Of a DNA stretch of 64,000 bases, positions 35,444 to 47,636 are shown piece by piece. The translations under genes were made by a program, and so were the position numbers. Numbering within the stretch: position 1 is the stretch's first letter; every line of letters starts with the position of its first letter. The stretch comes from Perognathus longimembris pacificus (Eukaryota > Chordata > Mammalia > Rodentia > Heteromyidae): positions 62,961,708-63,025,707 of the forward strand of contig NC_063170.1 of NCBI RefSeq assembly GCF_023159225.1, given 5' to 3'. The notes beneath the pieces were generated by a model. The model was given only the letters and a program-made list of their open reading frames with translations, did not search any database and was not told where the DNA came from.

Positions 35444-36840
35444 ATGCAGAGAAAGACACAGAACCTACCCACCCCCAAGTGCAGTGAGGGTGACCACCTC
35501 AGCAACAACCGAGATGGTCACGCTCACCCATTGGGCAGTAAGGTTCAACAGCCAAACTCAAACCCAGAGCCAGGACACAAACAAGTCTTCACTGAAGGAC
35601 CAGCGGGAACCAGCACAAAGCCAAGCCAAGGTCATCACCTACAGATCTCCAGATGTGCAAACCACAAAGAAATATTACAAACTTTATGAAAGGTCAAGCC
35701 AACTCGCCAGCTCAAAAAGCAGTACGACTGAAGAGGAGATGTAGAACAAAAAAACAACTGAGGCTGAGACAGCAGAATGATGGAAAGCCTCAGGAATGAA
35801 TTCAGAAAACAACTCCAGGAGTTTAGAATGGAAGTCTCGAAGGACATTCAGGAACTCAAGAAAGAAATGGAAGCAAAAATGGATACAGTGCACTCCTCCA
35901 TTAAAGAAGACCTTAACATCCTGAGAAGCAAAATGTAAGGAAAAATAGATTTAAAATACAACACTTTAAAGGAAGAAATCTCCACGATGAAAGCTGCTCT
36001 TGCAACCATAAATAGCTCGCTGACATCCATAAATTCCACACTCGAAGCCACATCACAAAGAATTGATCATATCAAATCCCAAATCTCTCTTTTGGATGAC
36101 GATGCAACTGATAAGGACCAGAAAATTACCATACTCCAAGAAATGGTTAAACTCCAGGGCAGACTAATCCAGGAGCTAGTGGACAAAGACAAGAGATATA
36201 ACCTGCGCATAATTGGAATAGAAGAAGGAGCCGAATACCAGAGCAGAGGGCTACAACAATCTCACAAGGGACCTCACCCAAGTAACCGAAGCCTATAGGA
36301 CGCCTGGCAGACCAGACCCTAGAAAATCCTCACCCAGGCACATAATAATCAAGACCTCAGATCTCAAGAATAAAGAGCAAATTTTGAATGCAGCCAAAAC
36401 AAAGAAAGAGCTATATTACAATGGAAAAAAGATCAGAATCACAGCAGACCTCTCCACACAAACCTACTATGCATGAAGAGCATGGAAGTACACAATCCAA
36501 GTCCTCCAGGCCAACAATTGCCAACCCAGAATTAGATATCCAGCAAAACTAGAATTCACCTTTGAGAGAAAAACCAGATCTATCCATAGCAAAGAGGATC
36601 TAAAGGAGTATGTGAATAAAAAACAAGCCTTACAGCGAATTCTAAGAGTGGAACCCCACCCAACAGAAAACGTACAAGACCCCCAGACAGAAACAGAAAG
36701 AAACTACAATAGCCAGTGCCCAACAGAAAGAGCAGAAGACAAGAAAAGACAAGACATGGAAAGGAGACAAGAAAAGACAAGACAAGAAAAAAAGGAGAGG
36801 AAAAACAGCCTCACAGGAAAATGGAAGGGAAAAAAAAAAA
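35444..36840 (+). pseudogene. LINE-1 ORF1 relic (RNA-binding protein)
   Basis: A possible start at 35444 reads MQRKTQNLPTPK, like a basic L1 ORF1 N-terminus, then falls out of frame. The coiled-coil part is open from 35777, with heptad-rich sequence such as EFRKQLQEFRMEVSKDIQEL, up to TAA at 35936-35938. It continues through ISTMKAALATINSSL to the RRM motif YNLRIIGIEE near 36,200. A frameshift near 36,230 is followed by the C-terminal domain (HIIIKTSDLKNKEQILNAAK) and TGA at 36474-36476. Known ORF1 proteins have the same order: coiled coil, RRM, C-terminal domain. No complete protein can be made. Confidence 0.9.
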
Positions 36841-39800
36841 TTCTTATCCTTGATCTCTTTGAATATAAATGGTATAAACTCTCCGATAAAGAGGAGCAGA
36901 CTGATAGAGTGGATCCACAAACAAAAAGTTGCCATCTGTTGTCTTCAAGAGACCCATCTTACAGCAAGGGACAAAAACAGGCTCCCAATGAAAGGATGGA
37001 GCAAGATCTTCCAAGCAAACGCACCTACCAAAACGGCAGGAGTAGCCATCCTGATTTCAGACAAGCTGGACTTCTCATTAATATAAACTTAAAAAGACAA
37101 AGAAGGGCACTACATTTTAATACAAGTAAAAATCCAGAATCAAGACATCACGGTGATAAAATTATACTCACCGAACAAAAGAGGCCCTACATATGTCAAG
37201 CAAATTCTCACAGAACTATAGAACAAGATAGACCCAAACACAATCATGGTAGAAGCCTTTAATACTCTACTCTCTCCAAAAGATAGATCCAAAACCCAGA
37301 GGATTAGCAAAGGAGCTGAGGACCTAAGTAACACCATATCCCAAATGGATCTGATAGATCTGTACACAGTCTTTCACCCTACAGAGACCCAATATACATT
37401 CTTCTCAGCAGCCCATGGAACATACTCCAAAATAGATCATGTCATAGCCCACACAAAGAACCTCAGCAAATACAAAAGTTTCGACGTCATCCCATGTATT
37501 ATATCTGACCACAGTGGAATCAAGGTAACTCTCAATAACAAAGGATCCCACAGAGTCTATACAAATACTTGGAGACTAAACCCCTCACTGTTATATAACA
37601 CTTGGGTCACAGACCAAATTAAGCATGAAATTAATGAATTCATAAGCCACAACGACAATAAAAATACATCACAAATAAACCTATGGGATACAGCTAAGGC
37701 AGTACTGAGGGGCAAGATCATCGCCCTCAGCACTCACATTAAAAGAATGGAAACAGAGCAGGTGAATAACCTCACGATGAAACTAAATCAACTGGAGAAA
37801 AAAGAAATAATTAAATCTAAAGTGACTAGGAGGAGAGAGATCACAAAGATTAAAGAAGAGATAAATCTGATTGAAAAATAGACCATTCAACAAATAAAAC
37901 TAAAAGCTGGTTCTTTGAGAAAATAAATAAAATTGACAGACCCTTAGCAAGACTTACAAAAAAAAAAAAAAAAAAAAAAGAAGAAGAGAAGGGACTCATA
38001 TGCGTAAAATCAGGGACTCCACTGGAAAAATTACAACAAATACACATGGTATTCAAACAATCATAAGGAGCTATTTCCAGAACCTCTACTTACTAAAAAA
38101 ACAATAATTTTATGGAAATGGATCAATTCTTAGAGAAGTATAAACTGCTCAAACTGAATCAAGAAGAAATAAATCAACCAAATAAACCAATAACTTACAG
38201 CGAGATACAGGGGGTAATCAAGAGCCTCCCAACAAAGAAAAGCCAAGGCCCAGATGAATTCACCAATGAATTTTATAAAACCTTTAGTGAGGAGCTAATA
38301 CCAATACTCCTCAAACTCTTCCGTGAAATAGAAACAGAGGGAGAAATCCCAAACTCATTCTATGAAGCTAATATACTCATCCCCAAACCAGGCAAAGACC
38401 CAACAAAAAAATGAGAACTTACAGACCAATATCACTAATGAACACAGACACAAAGATCTTCAATAAATTATTAGCTAACAGAATCCAGAAACTGATCAAG
38501 AAAATTATACATCATGACCAAGTAGGCTTCATCCCACAGACACAATGATGGTTCAACATCCGTAAATCTATTAATGTAATTCTCCACATTAACAGAACTA
38601 AAATCATGAATCACATTGTCCTCTCAGTCGATGCCCAAAATGCCTTTGACAAAATACAACATCCATACTTCTTAAAAGCTCTGTAGAGAACAGGAATAGA
38701 TGGAACATTCCTCAAAACAATAAAAGCCATATACAACAGACCAACTGCTAATATTGTATTAAATGGAGAGAAACTAAAATCATTCCCCCTAAACTCAGGA
38801 ACAAGACAAGGATGCCTATACTCCCCACTTCTTTTCAACATAGTGCTGGAATCCCTAGCTGTAGCAATAAGGCAGGAGGAGGACATCAAAGGGATCCACA
38901 TCGGCAAAGAAGAAATCAAACTACCCTATTCGCAGATGACATGATCTTATATCTGAAGTACCCAAAAGACTCAGTCCCCAAACTCCTATACCTAATAAAC
39001 CATTTTGTCAAAGTAGCAGGATACAAAATCAAACCACAAAAGTCAGCAGCTTTTCTGTACATCAGCAAAGTACAAGCAGAAAAGGAAATTATGGAAAAAA
39101 AAAACATTTACAATAGCCAAAAAAAGAATAAATTACCTAGGGATCAACCTAGCTAAAGACGTGAAGGACCTATTTAATGAGGACTATAAACATCTAAAAA
39201 GGGAAATCAAAGAAGACAAAAGGAGATGGAAAGACCTCCCATGCTCATGGGTAGGCAGAAGCAATATAGTGAAAATGGCCATATTGCCCAAATTGTTATA
39301 CAAATTCAATGCAATCCCCATCAAGATCCCAGCTACATTCTTCACTGAAATAGAGAAAGCATCCCGTAAATTCGTATGGAACAGCAGAAGACCTAGAATA
39401 GCCAAAGCAATTCTAGGCAAAAAAAGCAGTGCAGGAGGTATCACAATACCAGACTTCAAGCTCTATTACAGAGCCATCATAACAAAAACAGCCTGGTATT
39501 GGTATAAAAACTGACCTGAAGACCAATGGAATAGAATTGAATACCCAGAAATAAAACTGCACTCTTACAGTCGGCTGATATTCGATGAAGGAGCTAAAGA
39601 CATACAATGGAGAAAACATAGCCTCTTCGACTACTGGTGCTGGAAAAACTGGGCAGCCATATGCAGAAAACTCAAAGTAGACCCTAGCCTATCACCATAC
39701 ACCAAGTTCAACTCAAAATGGATCAAGGACCTCAACATCAGACCTGAATCCTTGAAACTACTGAAGGACAGAGTAGGAAAGACGATAGAATTTATAGGCA

Positions 39801-40640
39801 CAGGAAGGAACTTCCTGAATACAGTCCCAGGGGCACAACAGATAGGGGAGAGACTCAACAAATGGGACTACTACAAAATAAAAAGTTTCTGCACAGCTAA
39901 AGACATAACCACCAAGCTAGAAAGACAGCAACCATATGGGAAAGGATCTTTACCAGCACAACAACAGACAAAGGCCTAATATCTGTCATCTACAGAGAAC
40001 TCAAAAAACTAAGCCCCTCTAAACCCAATAAGCCAATTAGGAAATGGGCAAAGGAGCTAAATAGAGACTTCACAAGAGAAGAGATGAAAATGGCAAAGAA
40101 ACATCCCTGGTAGTAAAAGAAATGCAAATAAAACAACCCTGAGATACCACCTCACTCCAGTTAGAATGGCCTATACTCTGAACTCAGGCACCAACAAATG
40201 CTGGAGGGGGGGGCAGGGAAAGAGGAACCCTTCTCCATTGTTGGTGGGAGTGCAAATCAGTACAACCACTTTGGAGAACAGTATGGAGGTTCCTCAAAAA
40301 GCTCAACATAGACATACCCTATGACCCAGACATACCACTCCTAGGCATATATCCTGAAAAACAGGCCTCAAGATATCAAAAAGTCATCTGCACTTCCATG
40401 TTTATTGCTGCACAATTCACAATAGCCAAAATATGGAAACAACCCAGATGCCCCACCACAGATGAATGGATCCAAAATATATGGTACCTATACACAATGG
40501 AATAATACATAATGATTAGAAATGGTGAAATATTGGTATTTTCAGGGAAATGGTCAGAACTTGAACAAATAATGTTGAGCAAGACAAGCCTAGAAAACAG
40601 AAAACAAAGGGACATGATCTCCTTTATATATGACTGTTAA
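36841..40640 (+). pseudogene. LINE-1 ORF2 relic (endonuclease, reverse transcriptase)
   Basis: The endonuclease starts at 36841 (SLISLNINGINSPIKR) and keeps QETHL, SKIDHVIA and SDHSG. The motif normally VGDFN reads VEAFN at 37249-37263, so an acidic catalytic residue is lost. In-frame stops lie at 37084, 37090, 37219 and 37879. The reverse transcriptase follows with [21 protein letters not shown] and the catalytic FADD at 38929-38940. Further stops are at 38412, 38546, 38684 and 39512, with frameshifts near 37,900 and 38,925. The C-terminal domain has CWWEC near 40,240 and LLGIYPEKQ, and ends at TAA 40638-40640. An A22 run (37958-37979) and a G8 run near 40,205 also break the frame. Confidence 0.94.
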
Positions 40641-41090
40641 GGTGGGGGGAAGGGGAGACAGTAGAGACCAGGTCTGTGAAAACAAAAACTTCTGTCAAAT
40701 GGTATTTCCCCACAGGTCTGGGTCAGTGACCCTACATTATGTAACTAAAACCTAACAACTACTCAACATATAAAGGTCAAAAATAGACCTCTCAGTGGAT
40801 CACAATAGCTCAAAAGCTATGTATGTATGTTCATATAAGACAAGGATAAGCAAACTCTATTGTGGACGTTACATTTAAAGTCCTAGGTGAATTTCCTTTG
40901 GCGTAGACCATGTGGCTTTTGTATATGTACCAAAGTACACTGTGTATTGTATAAATGTCTACCTGATCTAGGGAAGGGAAAGAAAAACAGCGTGTAAGAT
41001 ATCACAAGAAATGTATACACTGCCCTATTATGTAACTGTACCCCTTTTGCACAACACCGTGTCAAATTTTTTTTAATTAATTAAAAAAAA
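40641..41090 (+). other. LINE-1 3' UTR and tail
   Basis: The 3' UTR opens with a G-rich stretch (GGTGGGGGGAAGGGGAG), as in other mammalian L1s. It closes with AAGAAATGTATACACTGCCC, CTGTACCCCTTTTGC and an AATTAATTAAAAAAAAA tail, then the target-site duplication. The tail lacks the TTTGACAATAAA end seen in the L1 fragments at 655-742 and 6.2 kb, so two L1 lineages are likely present. Confidence 0.88.
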
Positions 41091-41105
41091 AGAAGATTAT
41101 GTAGG

Positions 41106-41589
41106 ATCAAGGAAATAGAATTGCAGCCAAGTGAAGTCTAAATAAAGGTTGCACAAATGATGCTGACATATCCACCCTTTTTAGCTTTCACATGCCTATG
41201 GGCATGTTTTATATTGCACATGACATGTTTCCCCTGATTTTCTTGTAAAACACAGTGATATTTTCCCCTTCCCCTTCCCCCTTTCCAGAATTTGAGCGAA
41301 GTCCCGTGTGTGTGACTTGTCACTTCTTAATAACACATGTTTCAACCAGAAATTTAACTTTTATGTAGACAAGGGTCTTAATGTCCGTAACTATAAACAA
41401 TATGGCTTCAGACAGTGTGCTGGTATGACAAACTATAACCAGAGAATTGTTCAACGAGCTCACAGAAATAATGCAAAAGGCACCAACTGTATGAATTCTG
41501 TGCTGAAATACATCCCACTAACTCATTCTCATATTTAGATCTTGATAATGGGCTAGCATACATTATCTTTAATAGAATCCATATGATTC
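41106..41589. other. unique DNA, nothing recognised
   Basis: The overlapping open frames at 41308-41538 and 41408-41647 have no recognised domain. Confidence 0.4.
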
Positions 41590-41605
41590 TTTCTTTCTTT
41601 TTTTT

Positions 41606-42080
41606 GAAAGTATAACAAAGTTTATTCGCGTCAAGCATCAAGATCACTAGATGACTGGGTCAGGGCCATATCCTTAGAGAGCAACCCCTCCCTGATCTCA
41701 AGGCTACTTTTAAAGCAATAGGAACCACAAATCTCAAGGCTGCTGTTGTCAACAGCTGCACTTTAACACCATTGGCTCACACAAGGGAAATTCCAGCGTG
41801 GGTTTTCCTGATCTACCTTTACAGTTACCTATTTTGGTTTTTATATCTGGGGAACTGGCCTTGGTATCAGGAACTGACAACAGGTGGTCAGGTAGTACTG
41901 CTGCAGGGGGTTAATGCAGGGGGCAGAGCAAATGGCTTAAGCAAGCCGTTTAGAGAAGCAGAATTTTGTGGTCAGGCTTTTAACAATTGCCACCATGTTT
42001 CCCATTACCGCTAAGCAAGTATGAGTGGGCTAGAACAATCCAGTACTCAATCATAAGTAAACCAATCCCAACAGTTACCA
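41606..42080 (-). mobile_element. probable solo LTR of an endogenous retrovirus
   Basis: On the minus strand, a TGTTGGGATTGG stretch near the high end may be the LTR start. A TATA-like ATATAAAAACC (complement of 41,840-41,855) and a polyadenylation signal GCGAATAAACTTTG (complement near 41,625) follow, with CTTTCA at the end. The order start, TATA box, AATAAA, CA end fits an LTR of about 450-500 bp. No gag, pol or env sequence adjoins it. I found no clear target-site duplication, so the limits and family are uncertain. A class II-type origin is a guess from the TGTTGGGA start. Confidence 0.5.
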
Positions 42081-42103
42081 TGGCATTTCTACTTCTATTA
42101 TGG

Positions 42104-42258
42104 TTCTTTCTTTTTTTTTTTCTTATTTATTGTCAAAGTGATTTACAGAGAGGTTACAGTTTCATACATTAGGCCTTGGCTACATTTCTTGTACTGTTTG
42201 TTACCTCCTCCCTCATTCCCCCCTTCCCCTCCCCTTTTTCCTCTCCCCCCATGAGTTA
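42104..42258 (-). mobile_element. 5'-truncated LINE-1 3' end
   Basis: The complement of TTATTTATTGTCAAAGTGAT, TTACAGAGAGGTTACAGTTT and CTTGTACTGTTTGTTACC is the same L1 tail as at 6.2 kb. A T run at 42,109-42,121 is its A tail. The copy stops in the C-rich stretch (G-rich on the sense strand). The open frame at 41987-42172 spans its edge and is not a gene. Confidence 0.85.
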
Positions 42259-43256
42259 AACCAACTGATTCTTTATTAAATCACTCAGCATTAAGTCTAT
42301 AGGTTGGCCCGCTCAGCCTCATTTGCTGAATATGTGAATATATACGTATGGATTGCTTTTGTCTTGGGATAGATAGTCAAATGATGTGTGATCAGTGGGG
42401 CATGGATTAGCGACAAATGAAAGAATTCGATTAACTGAAGGCATTTATGAAATAATAGTCATATTACATAAACTGTGAGATGCAGTTCTTTTGTACAATT
42501 TGCATAAAGTACAGAGTGAATCAGCAAGGAGAACATGCAAAAGAATAGCATAGTTTAAAAGATGAACTATGCTTTTGAAGCAATATCATTAAAATTGCAC
42601 TTTTTTTACTAGCTCACAAGTTTTATCTACAAAATGTCATGGCATATATTTTAATAACCATATACTAATCATATTCAAGAATGCAGTGCCTGCCATAAGA
42701 AAGAAACATTGAATCCATCTGTGTTATTCTAAGGCAACCAAAGGCAAATGTAATTGTATCTCAGAATTTCTAGAAACCTGTTAAAGCACAGATAGATAAT
42801 GCTTGCTCCTAAAGTTCCTGATTTAATTGGTGCATCAATTTGGCGATACTAAACTATTTGGAGATACTATTCGACAAGATTCTCTTTCTTCTGTATTCCC
42901 TGATCAGATAAGATACAAGAGGAGGGAGAAGTTGCCATTGTGTGTTATGCAAAAATAAAACAAAACAAATAATAAAAAAAAAAATCCCTTCCCCATAATT
43001 TAGGTGATACTGTGGAAGCATTTGAACATATATAGTTCTGATTAGTTAGCTCACTTTAAATTAAGGAGATAATGTAAATTAGGGAGATTAATCAGGTATA
43101 CTGTAGATAGCCCTTAGTAGAGCAGTGCTTAGTGGAAATACCAACAGGTAATAGCAGGTCAAAAAGCAATATTCCCATGACACAGCCCCTGAAAGCTGCT
43201 ACAACAGTGGACCCATTGTGGCTATGAGAGAGTCCTGTCCTTTTACCTGGTATTGC

Positions 43257-43258
<2 letters not shown>
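42259..43258. other. unique AT-rich DNA, nothing recognised
   Basis: No gene or repeat family recognised. Confidence 0.4.

Positions 43259-43310
<52 letters not shown>
43259..43310 (+). repeat. (AC)n microsatellite
   Basis: About 26 uninterrupted AC units, the longest pure CA-type run in the window. Confidence 0.97.
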
Positions 43311-43312
<2 letters not shown>

Positions 43313-45231
43313 TTCTAGTTGAACCATGATGGGTATAGTAATTTATGAGAAGGCCTGAGAACTTTTTCAGTAACTGGTATGCAGTTATTAGTGTATGTGA
43401 TCTGAAATTAGATTTGGGAATCACCACATTACAGAATAAGTACGGAGAACAAAGTAGATAAATAACATAGGAAGCATGCTAAACAAAGCCTGAGATAAAG
43501 TTATGTGGCAATCTTTTTTTCAGTACCGAATTGACTTCCTTGTGCAGAAGGGCAGTCTCTCCAACACAAATGTTCAGATTGAATTTTGATAATACAAGTA
43601 CAAACCGAGCACTTTCCATATGGCACACAATCTCATCTATGTACATATCTATAATCAATACTATAGAATGGACAACACTAAACAAGATTTTCCAAAAGTC
43701 ACTGGGGAAGTGGAAGAATTTAGATTAGTATAACACAGCTCTTCTCAAGTCACATATTTTCCTCAATAAGGGGAAATAATGGTGTGCCTATGAATGTACT
43801 CACATATGTGTATGCTTATGTATTTCTCATATGCTATTAGAGAAATTTCTTTGTGAGGAACCAATTGGATTAAATTATCTAGAAATTGTTTTTCAACTCC
43901 GATGTCTGAGATATAAAGAAAACAGCTGGTTTGACTAATTCTTTCATTTTATTCTTTCTTCTCCTAGTCTCAGATGTTTCTCTTTTGATTATTTGTTTTC
44001 ATAAACAGTCTTGGTTTTGTAAACATGAATACTCAGCCCCCCTGGTGACTTGGATAAGTATTAGCATTTTAATTTTGGTAATAACACAGATTGAAATTTT
44101 CCCTACCATGGGACAACTCAAGTGGAGAATGGATGTGATCAAATAATTTAGACCTCAGTTACTTAAATATATGCATTAGCATTTGTGTTTTCTGCAAAAA
44201 CTTGAAATATTTTGTAGAAAGTTCTGCTGAAATTAGTCTCTTATTTGATATATATATATAAATTTAATTATATCATGTTTTTCATAAATCATCATTTCTC
44301 CACTCTGTTGGGTATCAGGTGCAGTGTAGAAGTCAGTCAGTGCATGCAATCCCAAGCAGAATGTACTAGAGGCAAGGAGATTAGGTCACACTGTAGCTAT
44401 TTATTAACTCTGTTAATTGTTTGACAAATCATTATTGACTACTATTCACAGAATGACAGATGGCCAATAAGGTGTTAAATAGCATTTGCTCCACTCTTGT
44501 AATCTTTTGATAGATCTTACATTTAAAAATTGCTGTAAGTAATAAACACTCTGCCTTTTAGGGGGTGAAAATGGATTGTGTTTCAAAAAATCAAGGTATG
44601 AATAATTTTCATATGAAAATGAAGCCTAATTTAAAAGATAGTGATGGAGACCAAATTAACCTTAAATGCTCACACAATTAAGGGTTGTATTTTTTAAAAA
44701 ACTTTGCAGGTTCTCTGATGATGAACATATTAGAAAACCATTCTAGTTATCAATATTTTAACAGTAGGAGAGGGGGGCTAGTGAAGAATTGAGAGTGCGT
44801 GTAATAGTCTGTGGAGTAGCTGGGATTACCGCTAATCTTTCTGGTCTCTATTAACTCTTGCCGTGCTGACTCATACTTAACTTTGAATCTTCTGATTGAT
44901 ATATAATTAATAATGGCTCTTGTTTAACTGTTCTTAAGATAGTTTAGCTTATTTTTAATTCCTTCATCTGTCACAATCTTTCCATCAAATATATCTATGA
45001 TCCTATCAACAAACCCTATTATATCATAGGAACAATGGCTTCCAAAAGTATTGTAGTACAGAAGGGCCAGTTTTGAAATAATTGCGATGTCATAATATAT
45101 CTGACAGTTCTTGGTCCCAACGATAATGTAGGCATCAACAGTGATAGCTAAGCAACAAGAATATTGGTATTGCAATATGAATGGAAACTTTTTGAGTCGG
45201 GGGTTCTTTGTTGGAAATACATTTCATTTGA
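43311..45231. other. unique AT-rich DNA, no gene seen
   Basis: No repeat family recognised apart from a short TA run near 44,250. Open frames at 43479-43728, 43931-44146 and 44924-45175 have no known domain. Confidence 0.42.
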
Positions 45232-45385
45232 AATCCAAACACTTCAGTTTGATCCACTGGCTATGTGATATCAGCTGGACCATTTATCCTCTCTGAATTT
45301 TATTTTCCCCATGTACACAACGAGCATTAATAAAAATGTCCTCTCTACAATTACATCATTATCAAAATTAATGTTAATAAGGGCC
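45232..45385 (+). repeat. MIR SINE relic
   Basis: ATCCACTGGCTATGTGATAT, CTGGACCATTTATCCTCTCT, a GAATTTTATTTTCCCCATGT stretch and AGCATTAATAAAAATG follow the MIR core order (TAGCTGTGTGACCTTGGGCA, ACCTCTCTGAGCCTCAGTTT, CTCATCTGTAAAATGG, ATAATAATA). This is the clearest MIR in the window. Confidence 0.7.
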
Positions 45386-47636
45386 TCTTTTAAATGGTAA
45401 TGCTCTGTTCAAAGGCGCCATGGTGGCCTCTTCAAACTCTCCACTAATGGAACGTGGCATCACTCCATATGATGGTCTTTTCTTCACCGGGAGGTGGGGG
45501 GTTGGAGGGGTGCTTGGGTGCTGGGGTGCTGGCCACACAACTTCTCTATGCTAGCTGGAATTCGCGCAGTGTGCTCCCTAGGGAGTCCCTTCCTCAGTAA
45601 GCTCAGGATTCCTACTCACCTGAATCTCTTCATTTTACAACCAACAGCAACAACAAAGAAGCAAGAGGGGTCTATCTGTTGTCCAGGTGTAAATGTATAA
45701 TGCCAGAGCAGGCTTTGTCCTCAATGACAGCATACTTCTTCTGTAATTGGGCAAGCTTTGAAGAAAGTTATTTGAGCTTGCTATGCCTTTTTCCGAGCTA
45801 CTTATTTTGTTTGCTGTATTCTTATACACTTGATGCTGCTGCATGTGCTTTTGACTTCATTATACTTCTACAATGGCAGTATCTCATCAGGATGCTGTTC
45901 CAATGGGTTTAGTAGCCAGGAGGATTTATTCTAGTCACTTCTGTACATGCATTCAAAGTTTAGTACAGGTTCTAGACTTCGCTAGAAATGGTCCTCTAAA
46001 AAGTGAACTAGCTGTGCAAAAGTGGAACTTGCTAGTCCATAAACTGGAAGGTAACTACTGATAAATAATTTTATTTTAATACTACCATGATACCATTTTA
46101 CATTTGCTATGTCTAACTATATAAGTTGACATACAACAAACCCTGCGTTACCACTGAGCATCTGTAAATATGAATACAATTTAGAGTTCTAATGAATGTT
46201 ATTTCCTGTTGTCTCAAGAAATATTTTCCAATTAAATGAGCTTTCAGTAGATATTTACTCTGTTTTCTACTATGACAAATAATTCAAGACAAGATGGCTT
46301 TTTGCTCAAATTAAGCAATGTAACATGGTGGTAACCGAATGCTGAGTATCTATAGATTTAATCAATAACAAGAGATTTGGTCTCTCTGTCTTTATTTATA
46401 AATATTTAAGCATGAGCCAAATTCCTTAGTTTAAAAAATCATTGTAAATATAAAGTCACATGTTTTTCTATAGCATTTATCTTCTTTAGGGTTATTTCCT
46501 GTGTTAAATTGTAAATATTCTCCTTTATCTGAAATCTCCACATGATTAGTACTCTGGTCCTCAAACCCACAATTTGAAGAAAGTGATTTTTGTCATGTTA
46601 CCCTAAATATAGAGAGAAAAACATTATGTGATTTTTAGCAGAGCAAAAAGTCATAATAAAGATAGACAATGAAATTAGAATGTATTGATCTATTTGTACC
46701 AAAACCAGTTGCTAAGGTTAAAAGAGCATATTAGAAAAAAGTCATCTTTGTGAGCTTCAGAACAAATTGCTGAGAACTTTATCTTGGTATGACAAAACAT
46801 AGGGGAAGGCTCTGTTGATTAATTTCCATGATATACCTAAATCAGGCAGCATTTTTAACTGGTTTATTACATTTCTTACACAGGCTATTAACAGATCCAT
46901 AAGAGATATGGCTGTCTTCAGATTTCATAACCGAATAGTGTTTCTCTAAGCTGCAATTTTCCTAGAGTCAAATGTGGGCAAATAACTTTTTTGAAATTCA
47001 AACTTTTTTTTCCCACCATGGTATTAATCTTGAAGGTTTTTCACTATTATCTCTGAATTAGTGCAGCCCAAATACTCATGTGTAACATGTTATAATGGGC
47101 AATTTTTATCTTCTTGAGTCTTTTCTCATTATATTTCAAGGTACATGTCTGATAGGACTAACAACTTAATACTATCACTGAGAAAATCAATTTTAAAACT
47201 TTTTACTCATGAACGTAAACGTAAAATTTTGCAAAGCAGTCATTTTATCATGTTTCCACTGCAGAATATACATACCTTGCTATGCATCTGCACAGAAGTG
47301 GGATTATGTCCTTGAGTGTTGTCTGTGTGAACTCTCTTGGGCCCACAGTGGTTGGAACAGTGAGTTTTCCACCCAATATATAGATCGTTCTACGCCTGGC
47401 ACTTGACATTGAAACAAAAATTGCAATTCAATTTTGAATTGAAGGAACTTTGCTTCCCCATTTTTTTCATGAGGATTATTTGAATATTATTTTGAAATTA
47501 TATTTTGAATATCTTACTCAGTCTACAAATAAGATGCATGATCATGAAGTTAACAATTAAGCATGATTTTTAATTGTACAGCAATTGAAAGATCATATTA
47601 CGAGACACTTTAAGATAAGTTCAGAGTATAGAGGAA
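45386..47636. other. unique AT-rich DNA, no gene seen
   Basis: About 2.2 kb free of recognised repeats. Open frames at 45494-45700, 45679-45912 and 47209-47406 carry no known domain. Confidence 0.42.

Larger units (their letters stand above)
33854..41105 (+). mobile_element. full-length LINE-1, inactive
   Basis: AGAAGATTGAGTAGG at 33854-33868 and AGAAGATTATGTAGG at 41091-41105 form a 15-bp target-site duplication with two mismatches. The element between them (33869-41090, about 7.2 kb) opens with GAGGAGGAAGATGGCGCC, a typical L1 head. It has, in order, a 5' UTR, an ORF1 relic, an ORF2 relic, a 3' UTR and an A-rich tail. L1 ORF1 makes an RNA-binding trimer. ORF2 makes the endonuclease and reverse transcriptase that also move SINEs. 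Several stops and frameshifts in both frames make this copy non-autonomous. Confidence 0.96.

Noticed and set aside
36612..37262. 216-codon open frame that looks like a single gene.
   Set aside because: It is the end of L1 ORF1 running out of frame into the start of ORF2.
41308..41538. 76-codon frame with a ribosomal-protein-like feel (Tyr/Arg/Cys-rich middle).
   Set aside because: No real match to any family I know, and there is no A tail or duplication that would mark a processed pseudogene.
43259..43310. Regular repeats as a possible CRISPR array.
   Set aside because: These are microsatellites without spacers, in a mammalian genome.
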